Shown: piece after piece, positions 18,573 to 28,422 of the stretch
Position numbering within the stretch: position 1 is the stretch's first letter
Layout: each line of letters opens with the position of its first letter
IMG/VR virus record: IMGVR_UViG_3300006914_000013
Location: 20,386 to 84,385 of that record
Length of the DNA stretch: 64,000 nucleotides
From: a virus
Strand: one strand, 5' to 3'
The notes under the pieces: model-generated
What the model saw: the letters and a program-made list of their open reading frames with translations, nothing else
Databases searched by the model: none
Told to the model about the DNA's origin: nothing
Position numbers and translations under genes: made by a program

Positions 18573-21500
18573 GCTAACCACCCCTCTTTGGCCCACTTGT
18601 CGAACAGCGCTTCAACCTTGCGTTGCGACGGTCGATCCCCCAGTTCGTTTTTGCTCGCGTCGTACCAGTTCCGGCCGACCGACACCTCGGCCAGCATCGG
18701 GATCGGGTGCCCCGGCGGCGTGATGTTCATGATGTCTTGGGCGCGCTGGGCGAATTCGAAGACGTTGTCGATCGGCACGCTGTTGACCAGCTCGTCGTAC
18801 ACCGGCGCGATCAGGTGGGACTGGGTTTCTTCGTAGAGGCGGGTGTGGTGGGCTTTGGTCAGCACCACTTTCAGGGTGTCGGCGGCGGCGCCCTGGATCT
18901 TGTGGTTGACGGTTTGGCGCTCGGCCCGGGACCGCAGCGAGCCGTCGCGGCTGAGAATGTTGGGGTCGACATGCTTGCGCGTGCCGAAGGCGGTGGTGAT
19001 GTACCCCAGCCGCTTGGCCTGGTCGGTGGTTTCCTTCTGCCACGGTGCCAGGCGCGGGTAACCGGCGAACACGCCGTCGATGATTTGCTGGGCGAAGCGC
19101 TCAGGCACCCCGAGTTTCAGGGCCATCGAGAACGCCTGACCGCCGTAGATAATCAGGAAGTTCACGGTCTTGGCCATCTTGCGGATCTTGACGATGGTTT
19201 TGCCCAGCGGCAGCGCCAAGTCGCCGACCAGCTCATAGACGTGGTCGCCTTCCTGCAGCAGGCTGACGAACTGTTCATAGTTCATGCTGCCGGTTTCATC
19301 GAACGCCAGGCGCTTGAGGATTTCCGGCCCCATGGCCTGTTCCAGCACCTTGCCAGCGAAGGTACAGGCGGTGACCGAGTGGATGTCCTTGAAGATCGAG
19401 CGGGTCATGCCGTGGTCGTCGACGTAACTGCCGCCGCCGGTGTAGGCCTCGATCAACACCGGGTCGCGGGCTTCACTGCCAGCCAGGCGCAATTCCTGCC
19501 CGCTGAAGTCCAGGGCGACGATCACATGCCCCTTGAACCGCGGCAGAAAGATCGAGCGCAGCGGCCCTTTGCTCACGGCGAGGATGTTCAGGCTGGAACC
19601 CGCCGGGCGGCGGGTCTTGGTGCCACAGTTGCGGGTACCCGGGTGGACCACGCCAGTGCTCGGGTGCCGCCAGTGCGGGTACTTGGCGTAGTACAGGGAC
19701 TGGCGGGTCATGCACTTCTTGGTGTCGATCAGCAGCGTCAACAGCTCGCGGCGCCAGTCCCCTTCCGGGCAGTCCTCGGCGATCGCCGCGTTCATCGCGT
19801 CTTCGTTGGTCGACGGGTTGCCTTCCAGACCCAGCTGATCGCGCTGGCTGTCCTTCTGCGGGAAGGTGCGCAGGCGCACCGGCAGCTGCAACTTGCAATA
19901 CAGCAGTTCCTGCATCTGCTTGGGGCTGCCGAGGTTGAGTTCGTCACCCTCGATCACGCGCACGCCGTCCTGGTGCAGCACCTCGGTTTCAATGAAGGCT
20001 TTCAGGGCCAGGAACGCCGCGCCTTGGCGCTTGCGAATCTCCCCCGCCGCTTCCTGCACCAGGTCGACCAGCGTGCGGGCACGCGGATCGGTGCTGCCGT
20101 GCTGTTTCAGGTGGTGCCGACTGGACATCAGCCAGGCGGTGACGCCCTTGCCGCTGACACTCTCCATCGTGATCGGCAGCCCGACCTTCTCGGCCACGCG
20201 GGTAAACCCCTTCTCCGTGGCGATGAACTCGGCCGGGGTAAAGGTCTCGGTGTACGGGTGATAGACCGAAGCCAGCCGCCAGCGCTCATAGGATTCCGCC
20301 ACCTTGGCCTGCGCCTGTGAGCGGTTCAGCCCGGCAAACAGGTGCAGCTTGAGCAGGTTGTCGCCCTCGGCCTTCTTCAAACCTTCGGCGCCGACATTGC
20401 TGATCTGGCTGCAATGGGTGGCCAACAGGCCATGGATGGCCGTGGTGTTCCCTGCCACCCGCGCCGCGTCGGCCTCGGCCAGTTCGCTCAAGGTCTCAAA
20501 GCCCAGCTGCACGCCGACCTCAAAGCTGCGGTTGAAGCGGTGCAGGGTGTAGCGATCCTCTTCGTAGGCGAACACCCATTGCTTTTCCAGCTTGAGGATC
20601 AGCCAGAACAGGGTGGCCAAGCGCGCCGCGACGAAGCTGTCATCACAGGCGTAGTGGGTGACCTGCTCGCCGGTGAGGTCGCGCATGTCGCGGGCGCCGT
20701 ACTGCGCCAGCAGATCCTTGTACTCGACCTGGTCGTACTTCAACCAGTGCCGGGCGTGCGCCTTCAAGCCCTGCTCCAGGTTCTCATCGACATAGCTGCC
20801 GAGCATCTGCGTGCAGACTGGGCCGTCGAGCTGGAAATTCAGGCACTGCTTGGTGACCTGTTCTTCGAACCGGGCGTTGTGCGCGACGAAGTCCAGGCGG
20901 GCGTCCTCGATGTCGACCAGCAGGTTGACCAGTTCGCCCTGGTCCAGGTTGTCGGTGTTCTTGTGCAGCACCGGCAAGTAGAAGGTGTGTTGCAGGTTGC
21001 TGCCGTAGGTGAACGACCCGCCGGTCAGGCGCTGCGACAGCACGTCGACGTAGCCACGGGCGGTGTCCGGCAGGGCTGCCGACCAGTCATGCCCGAGGCT
21101 GTCGTAGGTTTCATAGTCGAAGCTGGCCAGCGGGGTGTCGCGCAGGCCTTCGACGTAGGCGGCGTGTACCTGCGGCCAGTTCTCCGGCGTCACCAGGGTC
21201 ATGGTCGGCATGTGCGGGGCGAAGTGTTCGAACAGGCTCGGGTCGCCAGCCAGGGTCAGCAGGTCCTGCACCTTGGTCGCGTCCGGTAGGCGCACGTACC
21301 ACTCCGGCCGGATGATCGTGCGACCCTGCGCCCCATACAGCAGCTCCGGGTGCAGCCCGGCGAGGGTGTACATCAGGCGCCAGGTGCCGCGGCTCTCGTA
21401 GATTTTGCGCAGCACCTTGCAGCTGGTGGCTTCACACGCTTCCAGCAGAAAGGTGTAGTCGTTGCTGGCCACGCAGGCTTCCAGCTGCTCGATGCCGTCC

Positions 21501-22135
21501 CAGCCGTAGGTGTCGACCAGGAACTTGAACGCCACCGGCCCGACCTGCGGCACGCCGCCGTATTCGTCGGTCTTGTCCCCCACCAGGGACTTGTAGATCC
21601 GCACGTAGCGGGTTGGGTAGCCTTCGAAATCGTCCGCCGGGAGGTTCTTCACCAGCACGGTGGTGTTGTCGTCGTTGAGCTGGGACAGGTCGCGGTCGAC
21701 CGTATGCACCAGCTTGAGCACTTCCGGGAACTGGCGGCAGAAGGCGCCAATCACGTCGTCCGCTTCCACGCCTTCGACGCGCACGTTGAAGGCGCCAGCG
21801 TAGGCCAGCAGTGCCTTGGCCATGTCGAACATCTTTTTCAGCTGGGCTTCGACCGCCGGGTCTTTCTCTTCGGCGTGACGCTTGGCCTTGTATTCCGCGA
21901 ACAGGCTTTCGCGGAAGGTGTTGCCCCCATCCCACACCGCAATGATGTTGAGGGGGGAGAAATCAGACAGCAGGGGAATGATGTAGGTGTCCAGGAACCC
22001 GCGCAAACCGTAGCCGGCAGAGTTCACCGGCTTGTCAGTCAGGGGGCTGAGTTTTGCGTCGGGGTCAGTGCCCCGGTGGTAGGCGTGCAGCAGCAAGCCG
22101 CGCACATCGAGCAGAGCAAGTCCATTCAGTTTCAT
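18569..22135 (-). CDS. polA: Family A DNA polymerase with 5'-nuclease, proofreading and polymerase domains
   Basis: 1188 aa from the ATG at 22135 (GAGGAA upstream); an upstream in-frame Met at 22195 is less likely. An N-terminal FEN-like 5'-nuclease domain (residues ~1-290) contains EADDVIGAF near 125 and GDKTDEYGGVPQVGP near 190. A 3'-5' exonuclease domain begins with FDYETYD near 339. The polymerase domain has motif A LDFSGQELRL near 876, motif B with K-x3-F-x3-YGG near 990, and motif C as VYDE near 1113 where family A usually has HDE. It is the replicative polymerase of this element. Fusion of all three domains is like bacterial Pol I, whereas T7 and T5 encode the 5' nuclease separately. 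Confidence 0.93.
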   Translation of the reverse strand: MKLNGLALLDVRGLLLHAYHRGTDPDAKLSPLTDKPVNSAGYGLRGFLDTYIIPLLSDFSPLNIIAVWDGGNTFRESLFAEYKAKRHAEEKDPAVEAQLKKMFDMAKALLAYAGAFNVRVEGVEADDVIGAFCRQFPEVLKLVHTVDRDLSQLNDDNTTVLVKNLPADDFEGYPTRYVRIYKSLVGDKTDEYGGVPQVGPVAFKFLVDTYGWDGIEQLEACVASNDYTFLLEACEATSCKVLRKIYESRGTWRLMYTLAGLHPELLYGAQGRTIIRPEWYVRLPDATKVQDLLTLAGDPSLFEHFAPHMPTMTLVTPENWPQVHAAYVEGLRDTPLASFDYETYDSLGHDWSAALPDTARGYVDVLSQRLTGGSFTYGSNLQHTFYLPVLHKNTDNLDQGELVNLLVDIEDARLDFVAHNARFEEQVTKQCLNFQLDGPVCTQMLGSYVDENLEQGLKAHARHWLKYDQVEYKDLLAQYGARDMRDLTGEQVTHYACDDSFVAARLATLFWLILKLEKQWVFAYEEDRYTLHRFNRSFEVGVQLGFETLSELAEADAARVAGNTTAIHGLLATHCSQISNVGAEGLKKAEGDNLLKLHLFAGLNRSQAQAKVAESYERWRLASVYHPYTETFTPAEFIATEKGFTRVAEKVGLPITMESVSGKGVTAWLMSSRHHLKQHGSTDPRARTLVDLVQEAAGEIRKRQGAAFLALKAFIETEVLHQDGVRVIEGDELNLGSPKQMQELLYCKLQLPVRLRTFPQKDSQRDQLGLEGNPSTNEDAMNAAIAEDCPEGDWRRELLTLLIDTKKCMTRQSLYYAKYPHWRHPSTGVVHPGTRNCGTKTRRPAGSSLNILAVSKGPLRSIFLPRFKGHVIVALDFSGQELRLAGSEARDPVLIEAYTGGGSYVDDHGMTRSIFKDIHSVTACTFAGKVLEQAMGPEILKRLAFDETGSMNYEQFVSLLQEGDHVYELVGDLALPLGKTIVKIRKMAKTVNFLIIYGGQAFSMALKLGVPERFAQQIIDGVFAGYPRLAPWQKETTDQAKRLGYITTAFGTRKHVDPNILSRDGSLRSRAERQTVNHKIQGAAADTLKVVLTKAHHTRLYEETQSHLIAPVYDELVNSVPIDNVFEFAQRAQDIMNITPPGHPIPMLAEVSVGRNWYDASKNELGDRPSQRKVEALFDKWAKEGWLA

Positions 22136-22215
22136 GTTGCACCCCGTTCCTCGGACGACAAGAGAGAGTGCCAGCGGGCAAACGCCCGCTGGCAAACCAC
22201 AGCTAGCCGTGAGGC

Positions 22216-23007
22216 TTAGGAGTTCAATTCAACAAACTTGAAATCCCACGGGTAGAACGGGAACTTGGCGGCCGTGACCTTTTCGCCACGGATGAACAGG
22301 GTTTTGTAGCCGTTCGGGAGGCAGCCGGTGCGGCTCTGCATCTTGAACTTGTAGCCCGCCCAACGACCGATCGACATCGGCGATACCTGCACCACGACGG
22401 CGTCCCCTTCCAGCTCCTTGCATTCCCCGGCGTGGATCTTGTCGACCATGACAAAGAGTTCGGCGTATTCCTTCAGCTCGGGCTTCAGGTTTTCCGCACG
22501 CCACTCGGCCACCTTGGCCCCGGCTTCGGTTTCCACGTCGTTGAATTCCGCCTTGCTGTAGGCGAAGGTCACATCGGCGTCGTCGTCGTTGCCCACACGC
22601 ATCGCCCATTTGGCGCGAGCCTGCAGGATGGTGCCGGTAAACCCTTCGGTCGCGGAAAACGACTTGGTGGTGCCGACCAGTTGGAATTCGCCATCCTTGA
22701 GCACGATGTTGGTGAAAGACGTGAAGTCAATGTGACCGCCGCCGAAGCCGGCGTCTTCCATTTCCTGCATGGCTTTCATCTGGCCGCCATTGCTGCGAGC
22801 CACAGGCGCATCGGCGCGAGGGGCGACAGCGTTGGAGGTAGAGGTGGGTTGAGCCGCAGGCTGCGCAGCCGGTTCAGGGTCCAGGACAGCCGGCTCATCC
22901 AACACGGAGGCCTCTTCCTGCAGGGTTTCGGAGTTTTGTGCGGCGCTCGCTTCTGCGGTTTCCACCGCGTCCTTGCTTACGGCGCTACCATCTTTGATCA
23001 GTGGCAT
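22216..23007 (-). CDS. Probable single-stranded DNA-binding protein
   Basis: 263 aa from the ATG at 23007, which sits 6 nt after AGGGGA; an ATG at 23013 abuts the same site and is too close. The first ~75 residues are acidic, Ala/Pro/Gln-rich and disordered. The rest is a compact alpha/beta region rich in aromatic and Lys residues (WAGYKFKMQSR, FPFYPWDFKFVEL) that could be an OB-like fold. Its position just upstream of the polymerase, in a complete replisome operon otherwise lacking SSB, supports an SSB role; this is inference without a diagnostic motif. Confidence 0.5.
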   Translation of the reverse strand: MPLIKDGSAVSKDAVETAEASAAQNSETLQEEASVLDEPAVLDPEPAAQPAAQPTSTSNAVAPRADAPVARSNGGQMKAMQEMEDAGFGGGHIDFTSFTNIVLKDGEFQLVGTTKSFSATEGFTGTILQARAKWAMRVGNDDDADVTFAYSKAEFNDVETEAGAKVAEWRAENLKPELKEYAELFVMVDKIHAGECKELEGDAVVVQVSPMSIGRWAGYKFKMQSRTGCLPNGYKTLFIRGEKVTAAKFPFYPWDFKFVELNS

Positions 23008-23102
23008 TGTCATTCCCCTAGTCTTTGAACTTCAAAATGTCATTCAAATTGCGGCTGTACCGCCGCTTGTTATTCCAGTCCCCTGGAATTCGTGCCGTCG
23101 TC

Positions 23103-24635
23103 TTATGCGACGTTGTAAAAGTGCCGCAGGGTGCGAGGGTCGAGGGTCACTTGCCCGATGTCCCCGTCACGCTTGAGCATGTTGCGGATCGCGTTGGGCG
23201 CTAGGGTTTCCAGCGCCTTCAACACGTAAATGTTGCATTGCCAGAGCTGGCCCGGCCGGACCACACGGTCCATGGCCTGCTTGAATTCCCCCGGCGAGCC
23301 AGTCGGTTCGGCAAAGATCACCGTGTGACTGACCCCTTGAAAGTTGAAGCCCGCCCCGGCGGATCGTGGGTTGGCCACCAGCAGGCGGCAGGTCGGGTCG
23401 TGCAGAAACTTCTCGGTCATCGCCTTGCGCTGAGTCGGGGACAGGTCACCGTTCATGGTCGCCGGGTTCAGGTCGGCGAAGAACTCGGCGTACCGCGCCA
23501 CGGTCTCGCGGAAGTTGACGAACAGGATCACCTTGGAATCCGCAGTGTGCGCCGTGGCCAGATCGCGGCAGGTGGCGAGCACCTGGTTGTCGACCTTGCT
23601 GCCCTCGGGCAGGAACAGTTCCGGGCAGGTGACGATCTGCAACGTCTTCTGGCGCAGTTCCTGTTCCTGCAGGGCGGAAAGAATGGTGCCGTCGCCGAAG
23701 TCGATGAAGCGCTCGATGGTGAGTCTGCGGTACACCTCGCGGTGTGCCGGGCTCAGCCTGACCGCTACTTCGGTGATGATTGGCTCTTTCAGGTCGCGCA
23801 GTTCCGGGATCTGGCTTTTCAGCACACGTCGGCAGCGGGCATACAGGTTGGCCGACAGCTCGGCGTGCCGCTGGTAGCCCACCAGTTCCTTGACCCGGCT
23901 GATGCGCTTGCCGCTGGTGGTGACTTTCGGCACCTTCAAGCGGATCAACTTGTAGCGGCAGTGCCGGCGGCAGAAGTGGTCGTAACTCAGGTACGCCCCA
24001 GGGCTCATGAAACTCAGCAGGGTGTAGCAGTCGGTCAGGTAGGTGTGCATCGCCGTGCCGGTCATGGGGAAGAACGCGGTGTCCGGCTGGGCCGGGTCGC
24101 CGACGTACTCACCAATGCGCTTGGCCAGCGTGCTTTCCGGCGCCTTCCACTTCTGGCTTTCGTCCGTGATCAGCACGTCGTAGCCCTTTTCCTTGAGCAG
24201 CTTGCACAGCTTCTGGTGGGCGAACAGCTCGTAACTCATGACCACCATTTCTGGCCAGCCTTCGTTGTCCCACTTCTCGATCAGCTTGGCGCGTTTGGCC
24301 GGTGGCTCATCGAGCACATGGACCCGCACGTACTTGTCGACGCCCTGGAACTCTTCGATCACCGACTCGGCGAACTGGTAGATCAGGGTGGCCAGCGTCA
24401 GCACCACAACCTTGTTGCCCAGCCCGATGTAGTGCAGGGCCGCACCCACCACGGGAATCGACTTGCCTGCACCGGTTTCGTCGAGCAGGCCGAACCACTG
24501 GTAATGCACGCACAGGCTCAGGCCTTCGACCTGCGACTGGAACGGGGTGTGCTTGAGCTGCACGAACGGGGCGAACGATGGGTACCGCTCGATGCCAGCG
24601 CGCTGGAAGTATTCAGCTAGTGTAGGAGCCGTCAT
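23103..24635 (-). CDS. SNF2-like SF2 DNA helicase
   Basis: 510 aa from the ATG at 24635, preceded by GGGGGAGG at good spacing; it overlaps the primase gene end by 23 nt. Walker A DETGAGKS is at residues 52-59, Walker B-type ITDESQKW near 160, motif III-like PMTGTAMH near 195, and C-terminal RecA-like motifs ANPRSAGAGFNFQG and AMDRVVRPGQ near 440-460. This layout matches phage SWI2/SNF2-type helicases. It likely acts in origin remodelling or branch migration during replication. Confidence 0.85.
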   Translation of the reverse strand: MTAPTLAEYFQRAGIERYPSFAPFVQLKHTPFQSQVEGLSLCVHYQWFGLLDETGAGKSIPVVGAALHYIGLGNKVVVLTLATLIYQFAESVIEEFQGVDKYVRVHVLDEPPAKRAKLIEKWDNEGWPEMVVMSYELFAHQKLCKLLKEKGYDVLITDESQKWKAPESTLAKRIGEYVGDPAQPDTAFFPMTGTAMHTYLTDCYTLLSFMSPGAYLSYDHFCRRHCRYKLIRLKVPKVTTSGKRISRVKELVGYQRHAELSANLYARCRRVLKSQIPELRDLKEPIITEVAVRLSPAHREVYRRLTIERFIDFGDGTILSALQEQELRQKTLQIVTCPELFLPEGSKVDNQVLATCRDLATAHTADSKVILFVNFRETVARYAEFFADLNPATMNGDLSPTQRKAMTEKFLHDPTCRLLVANPRSAGAGFNFQGVSHTVIFAEPTGSPGEFKQAMDRVVRPGQLWQCNIYVLKALETLAPNAIRNMLKRDGDIGQVTLDPRTLRHFYNVA

Positions 24636-27435
24636 AGCCACCTCCCCCGCCGAGCAGGCTGATGTCGATGTTCTTGCCCTGCATTTCTTTGAGGGACAGG
24701 TAGAGCATCGCACGGCCCCCGCCTAACCCGGCGTGTGGCGCGTATTTGATGAAGTAGGGTTCTTCGTTGATCAATTTGGTGAACTGCGCCCCGCTGCTGA
24801 TCACTGGCGCGGTGCGTTCCTCGACGGTGCAGTAGCGGGTGTAGGCGGCGTGACCCAGCACCGGGTCGAGGATCAGGTACTCCGGTGTCACTGCGTAGTG
24901 TAGGCCTTCCACCAGATGCACGTAGCCCTGCCCCGCTTCCTGTGTGCTGCGCGAAATGGCCACGATGATCGCGAGCTTTTGCAGCACCAGGTCGATTTCG
25001 CTCTGCACATAACCCTGGTCCGGGGCATCGAAGCGGCCGATCACCGCGTCAATGATTGGCCCCAAAGTTTTCAGTGACTGGAACAGGTGCAGTTCCTCGC
25101 ACACCGCCTGCAACAGCCACAGCCCGACCAGCACCACCTGCTGCGAGTAGCGCGGGCGGTCGTCCATTTCCCGGGGCAACAGGGCCGACGCCTTGTTCAT
25201 CAGGGCTTCGATTTCCTCGGGCGTGGTGGTCAGGGACTTGGCCATGAGTGCCTTGCCGAGTCGGCGCAGGTGTTGACGCCCCTCGCTGGCCTTAAAGAAC
25301 GGCTCGCGGCAGTTGCCACGCTTCTGCTTGGTCAGGTGTACGCGAATGCTGCGTTCCTGAATCGCGGGGATTTCAATCTCTTGCTCGGAAATCACCAGCA
25401 GCGGCGAGGACAGGGGGATGGCCACCGCTTCGGCGCCGGTGCGGCCCATGCCCCGGCCGAGCCGACCTTTCAAGGTGGACTCGGCGTTCCACGCCTGCTT
25501 GATCCGTTCGCCCACGTCCTTGTAGGCATGGCTGGTCATCTTGGATTTGTTGAATTCTTCGATGATCCGGGGAACCGTGGTGGTGCTCGACAGGTAGTCG
25601 AGCATCCCGTAGGGCGAGGTCGACGGGGCGCTGACCCCGGAGTCCTTGAGCATGTAGTCGGTGCCGTTGAGCCAGGTGACCAGGCCTGCGGTCTTCGACT
25701 TGCCGGAACCGGCGCTGCCCCACAGGCACAGGATCGGAAACTGGCTGTAGAGGTACATCAGGTGCGTCTTGAAATGCGCCGCGATGCTCCAGCCGATCAT
25801 CATGCCGACTTCGTGCCTCTGGTTGATCCTGAGCAGGTTGTCCAACGTCTTGTCCACGTCCTGGTCCGCCCGTTCGGGCATGGTGGTGTGCGCGAGGTAA
25901 GGACGGGCCACCAGGTTGCCGAGAAACTGGTGGGTGCCGCGCACCTTGACCGTGTTCACCGACATATCGGGTTCGACATAGGTGAACAGCGGGATGTCAT
26001 CGACGAAGTCCATGTGAACCCCGGCGGTGTAGACCTGGAAAATTTCTCCCACGTCCTGAGCCTCCCGGAAAATTGCGAGTTTGATTTTCTGAATCTCCAG
26101 ATCGGACCCCTGAAACGTCAGGTCAGTGAGGCCTTCCAGCTCTTTCAGAAACGCCGAGCGGCTGGCGAAGGCCGCTTCTTTGAAAAGGATCTTGGCCAGC
26201 TCGTTGCCGTCCTTCATCACCGACATGCGGGTGCCGACCCGGCGCGGGGCGGTGCCGTCCTGCGGCACGTCAATGAACACGTCAATCGGCAGCATGGTGA
26301 AGTTGCTGATGCGGCGCTTGCCGTCGCCGAGGCGGATGTAATAACCGTCCGGTTCAACCACGGCGCACAGCCCGGCGTCCTGATCGCCGCCCTTGTTCGC
26401 CCCGGCCTCGATCGCGCAGCCTTCACACGGGCGCTTGCTGAGCAGGGCGCGGATCGCGTTGCAGCCAAAGCTGAACGTCGGGGTGTGCTCGACGTAGCGG
26501 ATCTGCGCCTCGATGTGGTCGCGGCGCAACTTGGCGGTGTTGTACTTGCTCGACTTCGCGCTGCTGGCCAGCCGCGCCGCGAGGCTTTCGCTCACCGTCT
26601 GCGACACCCCGGCGCGCACGATGTACGCCGCCAGTTGGGTCGCGGCCTGGTTGTAGGACGCATCGGCTTTCAGGGAATCGCTGTCACACAGCATCTGGAT
26701 GCAGGTCGGTACCGGCTCGCGGATCGCTTCCATGTCGGCGGATGACGCTATGATCACCAGCTTCGGCTTGGCGTTGACGCGCTTCTTGGCCTCTTCAAAC
26801 ATGGCCTTGAGTTCATGCACCACCAGCCCCTGCGGGTCGTCGACTTCCACCACGCGGGGCGCCTTCACCAGTTCGCGGTAGCCGTCCACCGTCAGCTGTT
26901 CTAGTTCCTCGGCGCTGACCGGCACCCGGTACTTACCGTCATGGCGTTGCAGGTTGACGATGCGGAAGCTGTTGCCCCGGCCGCTGCTGTACACGGAATA
27001 GTCGAGGCCGATCACGAACAGGTCGCGGGCCATTTCCTTGTAGATTTCCGGCAAGCGCAGGGTGAAGCGGCGGGCACCAAACAGGCTTTCGTTGACCAGG
27101 ACGTGCAGGCCCTTGCTACCCGAGAGAAAGATTTCGATGCAGCCTTTCGGCACGCCCATGCGGGTCAGCTTGCCGATCAGTTCCTGCCCGCTGGCGATGG
27201 CCTGGGCCAGGTCATCCTTGCAGTCGATGTCGAAGTACAGCGGGCCACGGTAGCCGATCTTGTCGCGGTTGCGCGGCAGCTCGGCCTCGGTGCCATCGTT
27301 GACCATCTGGTTCAGGGCGAGGATGGTCAGTTTCTTCGCACCCTGCGCCTTGGCCAGCTCCACCGGGTTCTCTTCACCCTGGCTGGAGAGCAGAAACCAG
27401 GCGTCGTGTTCCGAACGCTGATAGTAATGGTACAT
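24613..27435 (-). CDS. Bifunctional primase-helicase (AEP primase plus AAA/SF3-like ATPase)
   Basis: 940 aa from the ATG at 27435. The primase domain has catalytic acids in YFDIDCKD (D69, D71) and the nucleotide-contact motif SGSKGLHV (105-112), as in archaeo-eukaryotic primases. A CxxC pair (CEGC near 337) may bind zinc. The C-terminal ATPase has Walker A GSAGSGKS near 575 and an acidic IIEEFN near 623. Such fusions prime and unwind at plasmid and phage origins. It is the first enzyme of the replication operon, preceded by a small HTH gene. Confidence 0.85.
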   Translation of the reverse strand: MYHYYQRSEHDAWFLLSSQGEENPVELAKAQGAKKLTILALNQMVNDGTEAELPRNRDKIGYRGPLYFDIDCKDDLAQAIASGQELIGKLTRMGVPKGCIEIFLSGSKGLHVLVNESLFGARRFTLRLPEIYKEMARDLFVIGLDYSVYSSGRGNSFRIVNLQRHDGKYRVPVSAEELEQLTVDGYRELVKAPRVVEVDDPQGLVVHELKAMFEEAKKRVNAKPKLVIIASSADMEAIREPVPTCIQMLCDSDSLKADASYNQAATQLAAYIVRAGVSQTVSESLAARLASSAKSSKYNTAKLRRDHIEAQIRYVEHTPTFSFGCNAIRALLSKRPCEGCAIEAGANKGGDQDAGLCAVVEPDGYYIRLGDGKRRISNFTMLPIDVFIDVPQDGTAPRRVGTRMSVMKDGNELAKILFKEAAFASRSAFLKELEGLTDLTFQGSDLEIQKIKLAIFREAQDVGEIFQVYTAGVHMDFVDDIPLFTYVEPDMSVNTVKVRGTHQFLGNLVARPYLAHTTMPERADQDVDKTLDNLLRINQRHEVGMMIGWSIAAHFKTHLMYLYSQFPILCLWGSAGSGKSKTAGLVTWLNGTDYMLKDSGVSAPSTSPYGMLDYLSSTTTVPRIIEEFNKSKMTSHAYKDVGERIKQAWNAESTLKGRLGRGMGRTGAEAVAIPLSSPLLVISEQEIEIPAIQERSIRVHLTKQKRGNCREPFFKASEGRQHLRRLGKALMAKSLTTTPEEIEALMNKASALLPREMDDRPRYSQQVVLVGLWLLQAVCEELHLFQSLKTLGPIIDAVIGRFDAPDQGYVQSEIDLVLQKLAIIVAISRSTQEAGQGYVHLVEGLHYAVTPEYLILDPVLGHAAYTRYCTVEERTAPVISSGAQFTKLINEEPYFIKYAPHAGLGGGRAMLYLSLKEMQGKNIDISLLGGGGGYDGSYTS

Positions 27436-27449
27436 GGCCCCGCCCCCGC

Positions 27450-27701
27450 TTACTTGCTGCCCTTGACTTTGCCCAGTTGCAATTGGTCGAGCAGGCGGTC
27501 GAACGCCCGGACAGGCACGGCGCGATAGCGCGGCGAGGTCTTTTCGGTGAGCCAACCGGACACGCTGTCACGGGCATAGCCGGTGAACCGAGCCAGGTCG
27601 ACATGGGTGAGGTTGTGCTTTTCGATGATGTGACGGATGAACAAAAGGCGTTCGTCGTCAGTCAATTTTTCGCCGGTCGTAGGAAGGAAATGCGGATTCA
27701 T
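27450..27701 (-). CDS. Small HTH (XRE-like) DNA-binding protein
   Basis: An 83-aa protein heading the replication operon, 14 nt before the primase gene. The segment NLTHVDLARFTGYARDSVSG followed by W-L resembles a Cro/XRE-type helix-turn-helix (residues ~30-50). The following LTEKTSPRYRAVP pattern also fits an XRE domain. It may autoregulate the replication operon. Confidence 0.7.
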   Translation of the reverse strand: MNPHFLPTTGEKLTDDERLLFIRHIIEKHNLTHVDLARFTGYARDSVSGWLTEKTSPRYRAVPVRAFDRLLDQLQLGKVKGSK

Positions 27702-27763
27702 TAAGCGCCCCGGTCAACCCCCCAAAACGGGAGGACAATGTGCCCAGCACAGAAGGTCGAGGG

Positions 27764-27788
27764 AAAAAAACGCCCGGTTTCCCGGGCG
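27764..27788 (-). terminator. Rho-independent terminator (minus strand)
   Basis: On the minus strand a 7-bp GC stem (CGCCCGG paired with CCGGGCG, four-base loop) is followed directly by seven T residues. It lies about 60 nt after the stop of the 174-aa gene and insulates the replication operon from the upstream accessory genes. Confidence 0.85.
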
Positions 27789-27848
27789 ATAAAATTTGAG
27801 TGCCGTCCTTTCGCCTGGGCCGGTCACTCGCACGCTTACCCTCAAGAC

Positions 27849-28373
27849 TCAAGTATTAACCACGTTCCCATTTCCTGCCGAAAACTCGTCTACAGGCCCC
27901 GGTTTTACTGGGTTTTCAACTCGCAACAGGGGGGACTCGGCGCCGCGCACTTCGGCCTCTTTTGCGAGCAGCGCCGCCTCGGTCGGGAAGGGTTGAATGG
28001 GGACCATGCGGGTGTTGGTCAGGCGTTGAATGGCCACCGGGCGTTTGTTGCTGCGGTAGCGAATTCCGTTCTCGTCGACGGTCGGACGGAACAGGCGATA
28101 GTCCGCTTCCTGCACACCCCTGGCCCTCAAATGCTTGCGCAAATTGAACAGCGATGGGTTGTTCGGCAGGCTGATCAGGAACAGGTCGCCGGGAACACAC
28201 TGGTTGTACCGCAGCGCGACGGAGTCGTAGAGGATGGTGGCGGGCTGGCCATGCGAGCCCTTCACCCGACCTTGGCTGGTCACGGTCTCAAACGCCATGG
28301 TGCCTTGCTTGATAATCTTGAAGTGAGTGTCGTCTTTTGACCACTCGGTCAGGGGAGTGCGCCTTTTGGTCAT
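27849..28373 (-). CDS. Hypothetical protein, 174 aa
   Basis: A start with AGGAAG upstream. The protein is basic with a beta-rich centre (PATILYDSVALRYNQCVPGD, LFLISLPNNPSLFNLRKHL) and a low-complexity C-terminus. I recognise no family. It is the last gene before an intrinsic terminator, so it ends the accessory transcription unit. Confidence 0.7.
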   Translation of the reverse strand: MTKRRTPLTEWSKDDTHFKIIKQGTMAFETVTSQGRVKGSHGQPATILYDSVALRYNQCVPGDLFLISLPNNPSLFNLRKHLRARGVQEADYRLFRPTVDENGIRYRSNKRPVAIQRLTNTRMVPIQPFPTEAALLAKEAEVRGAESPLLRVENPVKPGPVDEFSAGNGNVVNT

Positions 28374-28422
28374 AGCTGCTTCCTGGTGGTATGAGCGACG
28401 GTGATCCTCCGTCGCATACCTT

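Noticed and set aside
18623-20320. 565-codon open frame on the + strand opposite the DNA polymerase
   Set aside because: A shadow of GC-rich codon bias. The translation is Arg/Val/Gln/Gly-rich without motifs, and the minus frame holds clear polymerase motifs.
23238-24620. 460-codon + strand frame opposite the SNF2-like helicase
   Set aside because: Antisense to the helicase motifs; no start context and no recognisable domain.
25087-26745. 552-codon + strand frame opposite the primase-helicase
   Set aside because: Antisense to catalytic and Walker motifs of the primase-helicase; composition is typical of antisense GC-rich DNA.
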